From JAIYDQ01 sp034408855 (lineage in GTDB: Bacteria; Planctomycetota; Planctomycetia; Pirellulales; Pirellulaceae): DNA of 24,414 nt. The stretch covers positions 1 through 24,414 of the forward strand of contig JAWXCK010000003.1 in assembly GCA_034408855.1 (NCBI GenBank), given 5' to 3'. The translations under genes were made by a program, and so were the position numbers. Below the pieces are notes generated by a model that was not told where the DNA came from, did not search any database, and saw nothing but the letters and a program-made list of their open reading frames with translations. Numbering within the stretch: position 1 is the first letter of the stretch; every line of letters starts with the position of its first letter. Below are positions 8,721 through 15,742 of the stretch, in pieces.

Positions 8721-8789
8721 GGCCTAAAATGATTTCGGTTACTCTAAAAATGCTTCGTCAGCGATTTGAAAAATGGCAGGTATAGACTT

Positions 8790-11702
8790 ATGAACTCAAC
8801 AATATCCGATCGTATCCGCAAGCAGATGGAGCAGATGGATGGCTTGAATGCGGAAGCGTTGCGACCTTTGGCGGATGTTTATTCGCAGGAAGTGGATCAA
8901 GTCAACGCTCGGTTGTCTGAATGCGCGCAGTTGTTGCGGAAGGGGTTGCGAAGCGAGGCGATTCAACGGGCCAATATGCGTCCGAATGTGCTCGATTGGT
9001 CGGCGGCGTTGGATTTCCCGGAGTTGGATGATTGGTTGGGGATACTCCAGTTTTTCGGGATCAACTCGCCGACGAATTTAGATCGCGATGGAGCACGACA
9101 AGTACAAGAAGCGGTTATCGATGAGCAGCCGCTCGAAGAGCTCTTGCGACAACATCGAAGGATGGCGATCGCCAAAGCGCCGCTTCCGTGGCGATTGAAG
9201 ATTTTGCGACGGCTTCGCGCTGTCGATTCCGCAAATCCGGTTTGGGCCGAAGACCAACAGGCATGGGAGTTGGTACGATTGAACCAGATTCCCAATCAGC
9301 TTACTCAAGCCATCGCAACGAAATCGTTGGACGACTGCACCGAGTTGGCGGCTGAATTAGCCAGTCGCGATTGGTTGACGCGACCGAGCAAAGAACTTCG
9401 GCGTGCCGCCGCGAATGCGGCCGAAGAAATTAGCTTTGCGCAACAGTCGGCTCGATTGCAAGTGATCGCCGATCAACTGCATGCGGCATTTGGTGAAGGT
9501 AATTTGGCCGCAGCCCAACAAGAGCATCAGGCTTGGGTGCTATTGATATCCTCCATGAAGCGGCAGCCTCCGATCGATATTGTTCAAATGGCGGAGCCGG
9601 CCTTGGAATGGTTAGCTGATCAGAACGCGGGTCTAGAGAAATCTAAACGACACGAAGTTTCGACGATTCAACTTCAGAAACTGCTGGACGGCGATACAAA
9701 ACTTTCGACTCTGCAAAAAGCCTATCATGAACTAGTCAACCTGGACCTTGGAATTGATCCCACGCTGGGTCGACGTTATGCAGCTCGAATTGCCGAGATC
9801 GAATTGCGAAGTAAACGCAAGACGCAGTTTGCATACTTTGCCGTTGCGGCGTCTGTTTTAGTCATGATGGGGTTGTTTGGATTCTGGCAATGGTCGCGTT
9901 CGAATCAACAAAAATTGGAATCGGCTCATTCGGAGCTGAAATCGATGCTCGACGCCGAACGCTGGCCGGAAGCTCAAGACTTCTTGAAGCAATTGGAATC
10001 CCGCGCCCCGAAGCTTCTTGAATCGCCGTCGATTGCTTCGTTAGGAACGCAGTTGCGAGCTAAAGTCGTCGAAGAAGCGTCTCGACAGGAACGCTTTGCT
10101 CGACTGATGGAGATGGTTGAGATTGAAGATTCTTCTCGAATAGATTTGGAAACGGTGCGGGCTGCGGAGTCGGAGGCGCGAACTGACGATGAGAAGGCTC
10201 GAACGGCTCATGTAAGAAGAGCTCATGAGCGCCATGGAATTGCGATCCGCAATCAGCAGTTCGAAGAAGTGACGAAGGCCATCGAAGTCGCCGACGCTAA
10301 ACTTGTTAAAATTGAGAGCCTTTCAATCTTTGCGATCAATGAGCAGGATCTAACATCTATCTTGAATGATCTAAATCAACTTCGAGTGGCACATCCCAAA
10401 GCCGGATCGCAAGCTGATCGCATGATCGGGCTGACGCTCCAAAAAGCGACTACGTTTCTCGAAAGTGTACACAAACAGCGTCAGCTACTTGAGAAGCGTG
10501 CGGATTCGATTAAACGAATTCAAAAGGCGACGACAATGGAAGCCTACCGATCGGGTCTCGAAGACTACGCCCAAGAATTGCCGACCGATAGTCAAACCGC
10601 CGATTTTGCGGAAGCCCTTCAAGAAAAAGCATTGTGGCAAATTCCACTCCAGTGGAATGCATGGTGCCTAAGCTTGCAAGGAAGAGTCCAAGGAGGACTC
10701 GATGCCGATGAAACGAACGTGATCGCGGAAGAGTTTGCGAAGTTGAAGGTAAACTTTCGCGGTAACAACGCTCTTTCGATTTTTCCAAAGTTTGAATCAG
10801 AACTTGCCGCATGGAAAATTCGCCCGGAACTACTAAGCAGTTTGATCAATGATTTGGAGAGCGCGGTCATTGCCGACTTGGTTACGGTTGTTGAGGCTAA
10901 TTCATCTACCGCAAGTGGGCCGTCCAATGCGACTAGACGTTGGTTCATGAATCATGATGAACGGACAAGGCAGGCAGATAAGATTCAATCGCTTAAGTCT
11001 ACGTCAAGTATTGGTCTGTTCGTTGTTACGGATGAAAACGGTTCGACGAGTAATCAACCGTTTCTAGGAAAGCCGAGTGTTGGTGAAGAGCCGCGAGCAT
11101 TGATACGCAAAATCGTCAAGCGATGCAAAGAGAATCAGAGTAAATTCCTCCTCGGTTGGGATACCGAATTTTTGGCATTCATCCAAGATTTTCAAACTAG
11201 CAACGCATTGGATCATGCGATTCAGTTGCTCTTGTTGCCGAGAATACTCGAAGCTGGCAATCAGGGAAGTCCGCTCCTTAAACAAACATTTGCTGATTTG
11301 AAGGACAAGCTGATCGAGCAAGAAGAAATCCGTTTCGCTTGGTTCAAACCCAGGCCCTTCACCGCTGATTTACCAGGAGACTTAGAGACTCGCTTGCAAA
11401 AGGCCATCGTCGATACGCAGCGAGAAATAAAAGCATCGGAATCGGCATTCAACGCGTTGGTCAAAAGCAAGTATTATTGGGTTGGCGGCTTGATGGGCGA
11501 TTCGCAGAACGAATTGAAGCCATGGTTGGCCGCAGGAAAGCCGCCGGATGGTCAGTTTTTTACGATCAAGCCCGTCGCTGGGGAAACGCAAGTCGCAAAT
11601 CTCCTTCAAATCGGTACGATCAAGAATGGGCAAACAAACTGGAATCGATCGGTGGCTGATACGTTGGCTGGCCGTCCAATATTTTTTTTGCGAGATCCGT
11701 AA
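8790..11702 (+). CDS. large single-pass membrane protein, helical cytoplasmic head and coiled-coil ectodomain
   Basis: I recognise no named family. The 970-aa product starts at ATG 8790 (GCAGG 9 bases upstream; an in-frame TTG at 8766 is less likely). Residues 1-345 are an all-helical, Leu/Ala/Gln-rich cytoplasmic head with conserved-looking W-x-x-ALDFPELDDWLG and PWRLKILRRLRAVD motifs. A membrane span follows at about 347-368 (FAYFAVAASVLVMMGLFGFWQW). The remaining 600 residues are predicted outside the cytoplasm: coiled-coil-like Glu/Ala/Arg/Gln segments to about 650, then a mixed region ending in a small beta-rich part with GGLMGDSQNELKPWL and a Trp-rich close. It follows the GAP1 gene by 69 bases with no obvious terminator. 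With a cytoplasmic head, one span and a long helical arm, it could link GTPase-side and outer-side parts of the complex. Confidence 0.75.
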   Translation: MNSTISDRIRKQMEQMDGLNAEALRPLADVYSQEVDQVNARLSECAQLLRKGLRSEAIQRANMRPNVLDWSAALDFPELDDWLGILQFFGINSPTNLDRDGARQVQEAVIDEQPLEELLRQHRRMAIAKAPLPWRLKILRRLRAVDSANPVWAEDQQAWELVRLNQIPNQLTQAIATKSLDDCTELAAELASRDWLTRPSKELRRAAANAAEEISFAQQSARLQVIADQLHAAFGEGNLAAAQQEHQAWVLLISSMKRQPPIDIVQMAEPALEWLADQNAGLEKSKRHEVSTIQLQKLLDGDTKLSTLQKAYHELVNLDLGIDPTLGRRYAARIAEIELRSKRKTQFAYFAVAASVLVMMGLFGFWQWSRSNQQKLESAHSELKSMLDAERWPEAQDFLKQLESRAPKLLESPSIASLGTQLRAKVVEEASRQERFARLMEMVEIEDSSRIDLETVRAAESEARTDDEKARTAHVRRAHERHGIAIRNQQFEEVTKAIEVADAKLVKIESLSIFAINEQDLTSILNDLNQLRVAHPKAGSQADRMIGLTLQKATTFLESVHKQRQLLEKRADSIKRIQKATTMEAYRSGLEDYAQELPTDSQTADFAEALQEKALWQIPLQWNAWCLSLQGRVQGGLDADETNVIAEEFAKLKVNFRGNNALSIFPKFESELAAWKIRPELLSSLINDLESAVIADLVTVVEANSSTASGPSNATRRWFMNHDERTRQADKIQSLKSTSSIGLFVVTDENGSTSNQPFLGKPSVGEEPRALIRKIVKRCKENQSKFLLGWDTEFLAFIQDFQTSNALDHAIQLLLLPRILEAGNQGSPLLKQTFADLKDKLIEQEEIRFAWFKPRPFTADLPGDLETRLQKAIVDTQREIKASESAFNALVKSKYYWVGGLMGDSQNELKPWLAAGKPPDGQFFTIKPVAGETQVANLLQIGTIKNGQTNWNRSVADTLAGRPIFFLRDP

Positions 11703-11784
11703 TGTGGTTTCAACGCTCGATTGGATTTTTAGAAGTGTAATCGTTCACGCGTCGGTGCAGAACAAGCTAATTTTTAGGGGAATT

Positions 11785-11851
11785 AGCCGGAATGCGTAGC
11801 AGTCGGTTTCTTGGCGAGTTCGAAGAAACCGGATGCTAACGCGTTCCGGCT
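11785..11851. repeat. imperfect inverted repeat, REP/MITE-like hairpin
   Basis: The left arm (11785-11812) and right arm (11823-11851) pair over 28-29 bases with about three substitutions and one single-base bulge around a 10-base loop. The arm core is AGCCGGAA-N-GCGT and the foot is CGGTTTCTT. There is no T tract, so it is unlike an intrinsic terminator. It resembles the short GC-rich hairpins scattered between genes in planctomycete genomes. It may act as an mRNA stabiliser or partial attenuator between the 970-aa gene and the GYF gene. Confidence 0.6.
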
Positions 11852-11949
11852 GATCGGGGTGTGAACGGTGACCTAGGAGTTAATCGAATGATTTATTGTG
11901 ACTACGTGCTAGAGATGGAAAACTTCCTTAGAAGGTGCCCCAATAAACT

Positions 11950-12843
11950 GTGACTCAATACGATCGAATTTATGTTCGTTTTAAAGGACGCGTGCTTGGT
12001 CCCTTGACGCACGAGAAAGCTGCCGACCTCGTGCGCCGCGGCCAGATCACCAAGCAGCATGAGCTATCGCCGGATGGCCAGGCTTGGCGAATGGCAGAGG
12101 AGTTCACCGAATTGTTTTCTCCGCCGACACGCGGAAAGATCGCCGATGCTCAACTCGATGTTCAGTTACAACCGGCCACGGTCAAGCCCATTGTCGATGT
12201 CGATCAATGGTATGCTCATTTCGATGGCGGCAATCAAGGCCCGGTGAATGAAGGGATGATGCGTCAATGGGTCAACCAAGGCAAGGTCCGTCGCGACACC
12301 ATGATTTGGAAGTCGAGTATGGACAATTGGCTTGAAGCCCAGTTTGTTCGCGACGGCTGGTTTGAGAATCGGAACATGAATGCGGCCTCAACTTCGAACT
12401 CAAGTTCAGACAAAACTTCGGCGAACGAGACGGGCGACTTGCAATGGGTTGCGGAACGATTGCTGAAATCAAATAGTTGGGCTTATTTTTCTGCGATTGC
12501 CGGAATCGTGTTAGGCACCTCGTTGACAATCGGTTCCATCGCCTTGTTCTTATTTAACATCTCGCGAGCGAGCAAACCATCGACGGATATTGGGGGGCTC
12601 CTGGTTTGCCTTTACTGGATCGCATGGTCAGTCGCCATTCTACTGGCGGCAATGCTCTTGCTTCAATATTCGAACGCCGTGAGTGCAATGCGATTTCGGG
12701 TGACCGCCAATGACGTCGGCGGGGCATTGCATCGCTTGGCTAAGTTTTGGTCGTTCACCGGCATTTGTCTGTTAGTTTGGATATTAATATCGCTCTTCCT
12801 CGGATTTCTCTTCTATACCATGGTCCTAAGCCTGATACCTTAG
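11950..12843 (+). CDS. double GYF_2-domain protein with three membrane spans
   Basis: This 297-aa protein starts at GTG 11950; AAGGTG lies 12 bases upstream. Two GYF_2 domains lie at about residues 5-56 (YVRFKGRVLGPLTHEKAADL, closing with DGQAWRMAEEF) and 85-138 (WYAHFDGGNQGPVNEGMMRQ, closing with SSMDNWLEA). Both keep the G-P turn and W that mark the fold. A Ser/Asn-rich linker follows, then membrane spans at about 178-203, 212-238 and 267-293. GYF domains bind proline-rich peptides. In this cluster the vWA protein has a proline-rich cytoplasmic tail (SPPPLPPLLP) right before its membrane span, so it is an attractive partner. The GYF domains are probably cytoplasmic, since there is no signal peptide. 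The gene is flanked by hairpins on both sides, so it may form its own transcription block. Confidence 0.85.
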   Translation: MTQYDRIYVRFKGRVLGPLTHEKAADLVRRGQITKQHELSPDGQAWRMAEEFTELFSPPTRGKIADAQLDVQLQPATVKPIVDVDQWYAHFDGGNQGPVNEGMMRQWVNQGKVRRDTMIWKSSMDNWLEAQFVRDGWFENRNMNAASTSNSSSDKTSANETGDLQWVAERLLKSNSWAYFSAIAGIVLGTSLTIGSIALFLFNISRASKPSTDIGGLLVCLYWIAWSVAILLAAMLLLQYSNAVSAMRFRVTANDVGGALHRLAKFWSFTGICLLVWILISLFLGFLFYTMVLSLIP

Positions 12844-12870
12844 CCTAGTTCGACTGTCCCAAGCTTGACC

Positions 12871-12891
12871 CCTATGGCCTTGTGCCATAGG
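12871..12891. repeat. 8-bp stem hairpin after the GYF gene
   Basis: CCTATGGC and GCCATAGG pair perfectly around a CTTGT loop, 28 bases after the GYF stop codon. No T tract follows. It is the first of four hairpins in the 314-base gap 12844-13157, in which I see no gene. Confidence 0.5.
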
Positions 12892-12929
12892 TGAAGGAGA
12901 TTTAATGCTAAAATTGAAGCCACGCTGTT

Positions 12930-12982
12930 CTCCCATCTCCCGCATCATGCCGCCGAAGGCGGCATGATGCGGGAGATGGGAG
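12930..12982. repeat. perfect 25-bp inverted repeat with 3-base loop
   Basis: The arms 12930-12954 and 12958-12982 are exact reverse complements over 25 bases, separated by GAA. The top of the stem is CATGCCGCC/GGCGGCATG. It would form a very stable hairpin in RNA, and cruciform DNA is possible. A T-rich tail is absent (GAATTATTTCG follows), so a classical terminator is doubtful. Perfect identity over this length suggests a recently arrived mobile palindrome (REP or MITE type) or strong selection on the structure. Confidence 0.8.
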
Positions 12983-13024
12983 GAATTATTTCGAGTGAGC
13001 CACTTTAGCTGCAAATCTTACTCA

Positions 13025-13045
13025 CCAACTAGACGAGCTGGTTGG
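13025..13045. repeat. 8-bp hairpin in the GYF-MotA gap
   Basis: CCAACTAG and CTGGTTGG pair with one wobble around ACGAG. It is part of the hairpin group between the GYF gene and the proton-channel gene. Confidence 0.35.
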
Positions 13046-13087
13046 GGTCTGATACCCGAACTTGGTACGGTCGTAAGCTTCGGCTAC

Positions 13088-13104
13088 GGCACTTGGAAAG
13101 TGCC
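13088..13104. repeat. 7-bp hairpin upstream of the proton-channel gene
   Basis: GGCACTT and AAGTGCC pair perfectly around GGA, 53 bases before the start of the channel gene. A leader structure or part of a repeat element is possible. No clear -35/-10 pair is visible between it and the start codon. Confidence 0.35.
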
Positions 13105-13157
13105 TGCTACTTGAACCGAGACTGCTGTGCATCGAACTTTATTGAAACATCGATCTT

Positions 13158-14015
13158 ATGGTTGAACGTCAAGACTTGCCGCCGTTGAGCGGATACCGCC
13201 AAGATCCAGAACGCCGATTGGGCATACCCGCTGGAAATGCGACGGCTGTGAATCATTGGTTCTGCGGCTTAGTGGCCTTAGTCCTGACAGTGTTGCTTTA
13301 TGTAGTCGTATTTTGGCTGCCAAGCAATTTTTTCACTCGAATGTTGCTTGATCGCGGGCCGACGCAGCATGCTGCGGTATTTCTCGGCTTTTGGTGCGCT
13401 ATGATCCTGATTATCAAGCGTTCTAAACTACAATTACAAAGTCGAGCCCTCAATTATTCAGCAGTTCCAGATCAGCACGATTTTGTACTTAGTTCGCAGA
13501 CAGCTGATCAAGTTGTTAGCCAATTGCACCAAATAGCCGAAGACCCCGAACGATTCGTTGTCTTTAACAGGATTCTGATCGCGATCTCCAATCTCAAGAA
13601 TCTCGGTCGAGTCTCCGACGTCGATGAGATCCTGCGCTCGGTTGGCGAACGCGATGAATCGGCCCATGAGACCACGTTTGCGTTATTGAATGGCTTCTTG
13701 TGGGCGATTCCCGTTTTAGGATTTATCGGCACCGTGCTAGGACTTTCGACGTCGATTGCGACTTTTAGTGAGTTACTCGAGTCACAAAAGGATGTGAATG
13801 GAATTGTCAATTCACTAAAGGCGGTCACAGCCGGACTCAGTACGGCTTTCGAAACAACCCTTCTCGCCCTTGTGATCGCTTTAGTAATCCAACTCTGGAT
13901 GACCGCCCAGAAGACGGCAGAAGAGAAATTTCTTGATGGATGTAGCGATTATTGCCTTAAGCAAATCGTCAGTCGAATTAAGATCTTGCCTTTCGAACAA
14001 TCTCGCGAGGCTTAG
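13158..14015 (+). CDS. MotA/TolQ/ExbB-family proton-channel subunit
   Basis: This 285-aa protein has four membrane spans at about residues 34-54, 72-87, 177-200 and 228-250. The last two form the family signature: IPVLGFIGTVLGLSTSI in the third and GLSTAFETTLLALVIAL in the fourth, where the Thr/Ser and Glu-Thr-Thr positions line the ion path in ExbB and TolQ. A cytoplasmic region of about 90 residues lies between spans 2 and 3, with no ZorA-like long tail and no flagellar context. Such subunits assemble as a pentamer around a dimer of ExbD/TolR/MotB-type proteins and convert the proton gradient into rotation or conformational work. Two such partners follow directly (gap 9 bases, then a 4-base overlap). 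No strong ribosome site precedes ATG 13158. Confidence 0.9.
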   Translation: MVERQDLPPLSGYRQDPERRLGIPAGNATAVNHWFCGLVALVLTVLLYVVVFWLPSNFFTRMLLDRGPTQHAAVFLGFWCAMILIIKRSKLQLQSRALNYSAVPDQHDFVLSSQTADQVVSQLHQIAEDPERFVVFNRILIAISNLKNLGRVSDVDEILRSVGERDESAHETTFALLNGFLWAIPVLGFIGTVLGLSTSIATFSELLESQKDVNGIVNSLKAVTAGLSTAFETTLLALVIALVIQLWMTAQKTAEEKFLDGCSDYCLKQIVSRIKILPFEQSREA

Positions 14016-14024
14016 ACCTGACCT

Positions 14025-14843
14025 ATGAAGCGCAAGCATTCGGCACCGAGCATCTCTTTTTTTGCCTTTCAGGACATTATCACGTCCGTAGTCGGTATCT
14101 TCGTACTTATCGCGCTGACGATGGCCTTGCAACTTGTCGAGCGGACCGTTGAAGGACATTCGTCGAATTCGCTCGTCGCTGATCAGCTCAGCGAAACACT
14201 CAATTTCGTTCGCGAGCAAACCAATGAACTTGAAAAGCGTTTTGAAATGCTGAGCCGGCAGCAAGCGTCTTCGGTGGGCGTTAATCGCTTTAACGCCGAA
14301 TCGATCGCCGCCGAAATCGATCAAGAGACTCAAATGGTCGAACTTCGAATCAAACGTTCGATGGAGCTGGCAGACGAATTGCAGCGATCGTTAATCGTTG
14401 CCGAAGGTCAACATCAGCAGCTTGTTGAGCAATCTTTAGATCGCGAACCCGAACGCCAAGACATCAAGAAGATGCTTGACAAGACAAACGCTCTTGAGTC
14501 GCAACTTGGAAAGCTAGAAACGGAAAACCCATTGATTTTTCGCGATTCGAATGTCGAAGGCAAGTCGCTGGTTGTTGTGGATATTCACCGATCGCAGGTT
14601 CGGATTCTTGATTTAAGTAACGAAACGAGTTCAACTGTCAACGACGAAAAAGGTTTTAAGAGCTGGCTGAACGTAAACTCGCGTGACAATCTTCATTTCT
14701 TGCTCTTGGTCCGCCCTGACGGGATTACAACCTTTGAAGACTGTCGCGAAGCGGTCGAAGGTAGTGGTGCAAGTTATGGTTTTGATGTCTTGAGCGATGG
14801 CAAGAACCTTCAGATGGCTAGCGAGATCGGAGTCGTGCCATGA
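14025..14843 (+). CDS. ExbD/MotB-like stator partner, first copy
   Basis: The 272-aa product has a short basic N-terminus (MKRKH), then one membrane span (about residues 17-36) opened by SFFAFQDIIT. D17 at the head of the span is where MotB, TolR and ExbD carry the proton-accepting aspartate. Residues 45-175 are coiled coil. Residues about 180-272 contain a strand-helix pattern (HFLLLVRPDGITTFEDCREA, then GFDVL) resembling the small extracytoplasmic ExbD/TolR domain. There is no OmpA-type peptidoglycan-binding domain, unlike flagellar MotB and ZorB. It lies 9 bases after the channel gene, and its stop codon overlaps the start of the next gene in ATGA. I infer it is the force-transmitting partner of the channel. 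The sequence is divergent, so the fold call is by motif and context. Confidence 0.75.
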   Translation: MKRKHSAPSISFFAFQDIITSVVGIFVLIALTMALQLVERTVEGHSSNSLVADQLSETLNFVREQTNELEKRFEMLSRQQASSVGVNRFNAESIAAEIDQETQMVELRIKRSMELADELQRSLIVAEGQHQQLVEQSLDREPERQDIKKMLDKTNALESQLGKLETENPLIFRDSNVEGKSLVVVDIHRSQVRILDLSNETSSTVNDEKGFKSWLNVNSRDNLHFLLLVRPDGITTFEDCREAVEGSGASYGFDVLSDGKNLQMASEIGVVP

Positions 14844-15742
14844 GCAGACGTCGGTCGGCAAATACGGGTCCAGGAAGTCTCGATCTATTTTTGGATACGA
14901 TTTGCAACACCTTTGGTGGCATCATATTTATGGCCATTCTACTTTCGATCCTAGTTCAACTACGAAGTGAAACCGACGACGCATCATTAATCACCGACAA
15001 GAAGATTTCAAAAGCAGAAGCTGCTCAATATTCGGCAGAACTGGAGCGACTCGACAGCAATCGACGTCAGCTCGAAATGGCTGTTCAGCTTCTTGAGCAA
15101 AAAATTCCTACCGACGAACAATCAGGATCGCAATCGCTGTTACAAAAATTGAACGAAACGCGGCGTCGATTGACGAAAGCGATCGACCAGCAAAAATCGT
15201 TAAGCGAGCGTTTAAGTGACATCCGCTCCGATAACCAACGACTCGACCTAGAAACGCACGAACTTAACGAACAATTGGAAAAGGCCACGGCAGCGCTCGA
15301 AGCGAAAACACAAGCATTGGATGAAGAGCTGGACGCGCGCAAGCAAAAAATCCAACTCCCTCGGGTGCGAGATACCTTCAAACGCAACTTGATAATACTT
15401 ATGCGGTATGGCAAGCTTTATACCGTATACGCTTCCAACGGAGCAGGTTTCAACAAAACCCACGTTGCGGCAAGTAATCAGGGGAAAAAGGTCAATCCAA
15501 TTAGATCCGCTGGATGGGAAATTCAATCGAAAGCCGACCGTTTGGAAGTTGAACAACTGTTGCAAGGTCATCAACCTACAAACGAATTTATTTCGCTGGC
15601 TGTTTGGCAAGACTCGTTTGAAGCATTCGCAGAGGTCAAGAAATTGTTCATTGAACATGGATTTGAATATCAACTGATACCTGTCGACTTCCCGGATGGA
15701 ATTACCCTTGGCAATTCAAACACCGTCCCACAAGTTCAGTAA
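14840..15742 (+). CDS. ExbD/MotB-like stator partner, second copy
   Basis: The 300-aa product repeats the plan of the gene before it: basic N-terminus (MSRRR), a membrane span at about residues 18-41 opened by LDLFLDTICNTFGGI, coiled coil to about 180, then a C-terminal domain. D19 aligns with D17 of the preceding protein, giving a shared F-x-D-x-I pattern before G-I. The C-terminal domain has a strand-helix-strand unit (FISLAVWQDSFEAFAEVKKL, then GFEYQLIPV) like the end of ExbD. The two proteins are too different for a recent tandem copy and are probably a conserved heteromeric pair. Start and stop are both coupled: it overlaps the previous gene by 4 bases, and the next gene starts on the base after its TAA. 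No OmpA-like domain is present. Confidence 0.75.
   Translation: MSRRRSANTGPGSLDLFLDTICNTFGGIIFMAILLSILVQLRSETDDASLITDKKISKAEAAQYSAELERLDSNRRQLEMAVQLLEQKIPTDEQSGSQSLLQKLNETRRRLTKAIDQQKSLSERLSDIRSDNQRLDLETHELNEQLEKATAALEAKTQALDEELDARKQKIQLPRVRDTFKRNLIILMRYGKLYTVYASNGAGFNKTHVAASNQGKKVNPIRSAGWEIQSKADRLEVEQLLQGHQPTNEFISLAVWQDSFEAFAEVKKLFIEHGFEYQLIPVDFPDGITLGNSNTVPQVQ

Noticed and set aside
8729..8785. 18-codon ORF between the GAP1 gene and the 970-aa gene
   Set aside because: It is very short with only a weak GG upstream, and lies in a 69-base gap where chance ORFs are expected.
12930..12982. Intrinsic transcription terminator
   Set aside because: The stem is far longer than usual and is not followed by a run of T on either strand.
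11785..13104. CRISPR array or tRNA/ncRNA gene in the hairpin-rich gaps
   Set aside because: There are no regularly spaced direct repeats and no cloverleaf or T-loop signature; the structures are single inverted repeats.
13158..15742. Flagellar MotA/MotB stator or a classical Zorya ZorA/ZorB pair
   Set aside because: There are no flagellar genes nearby, no OmpA-type peptidoglycan-binding domain in either partner, no long ZorA tail, and no ZorC, ZorD or ZorE-like genes.
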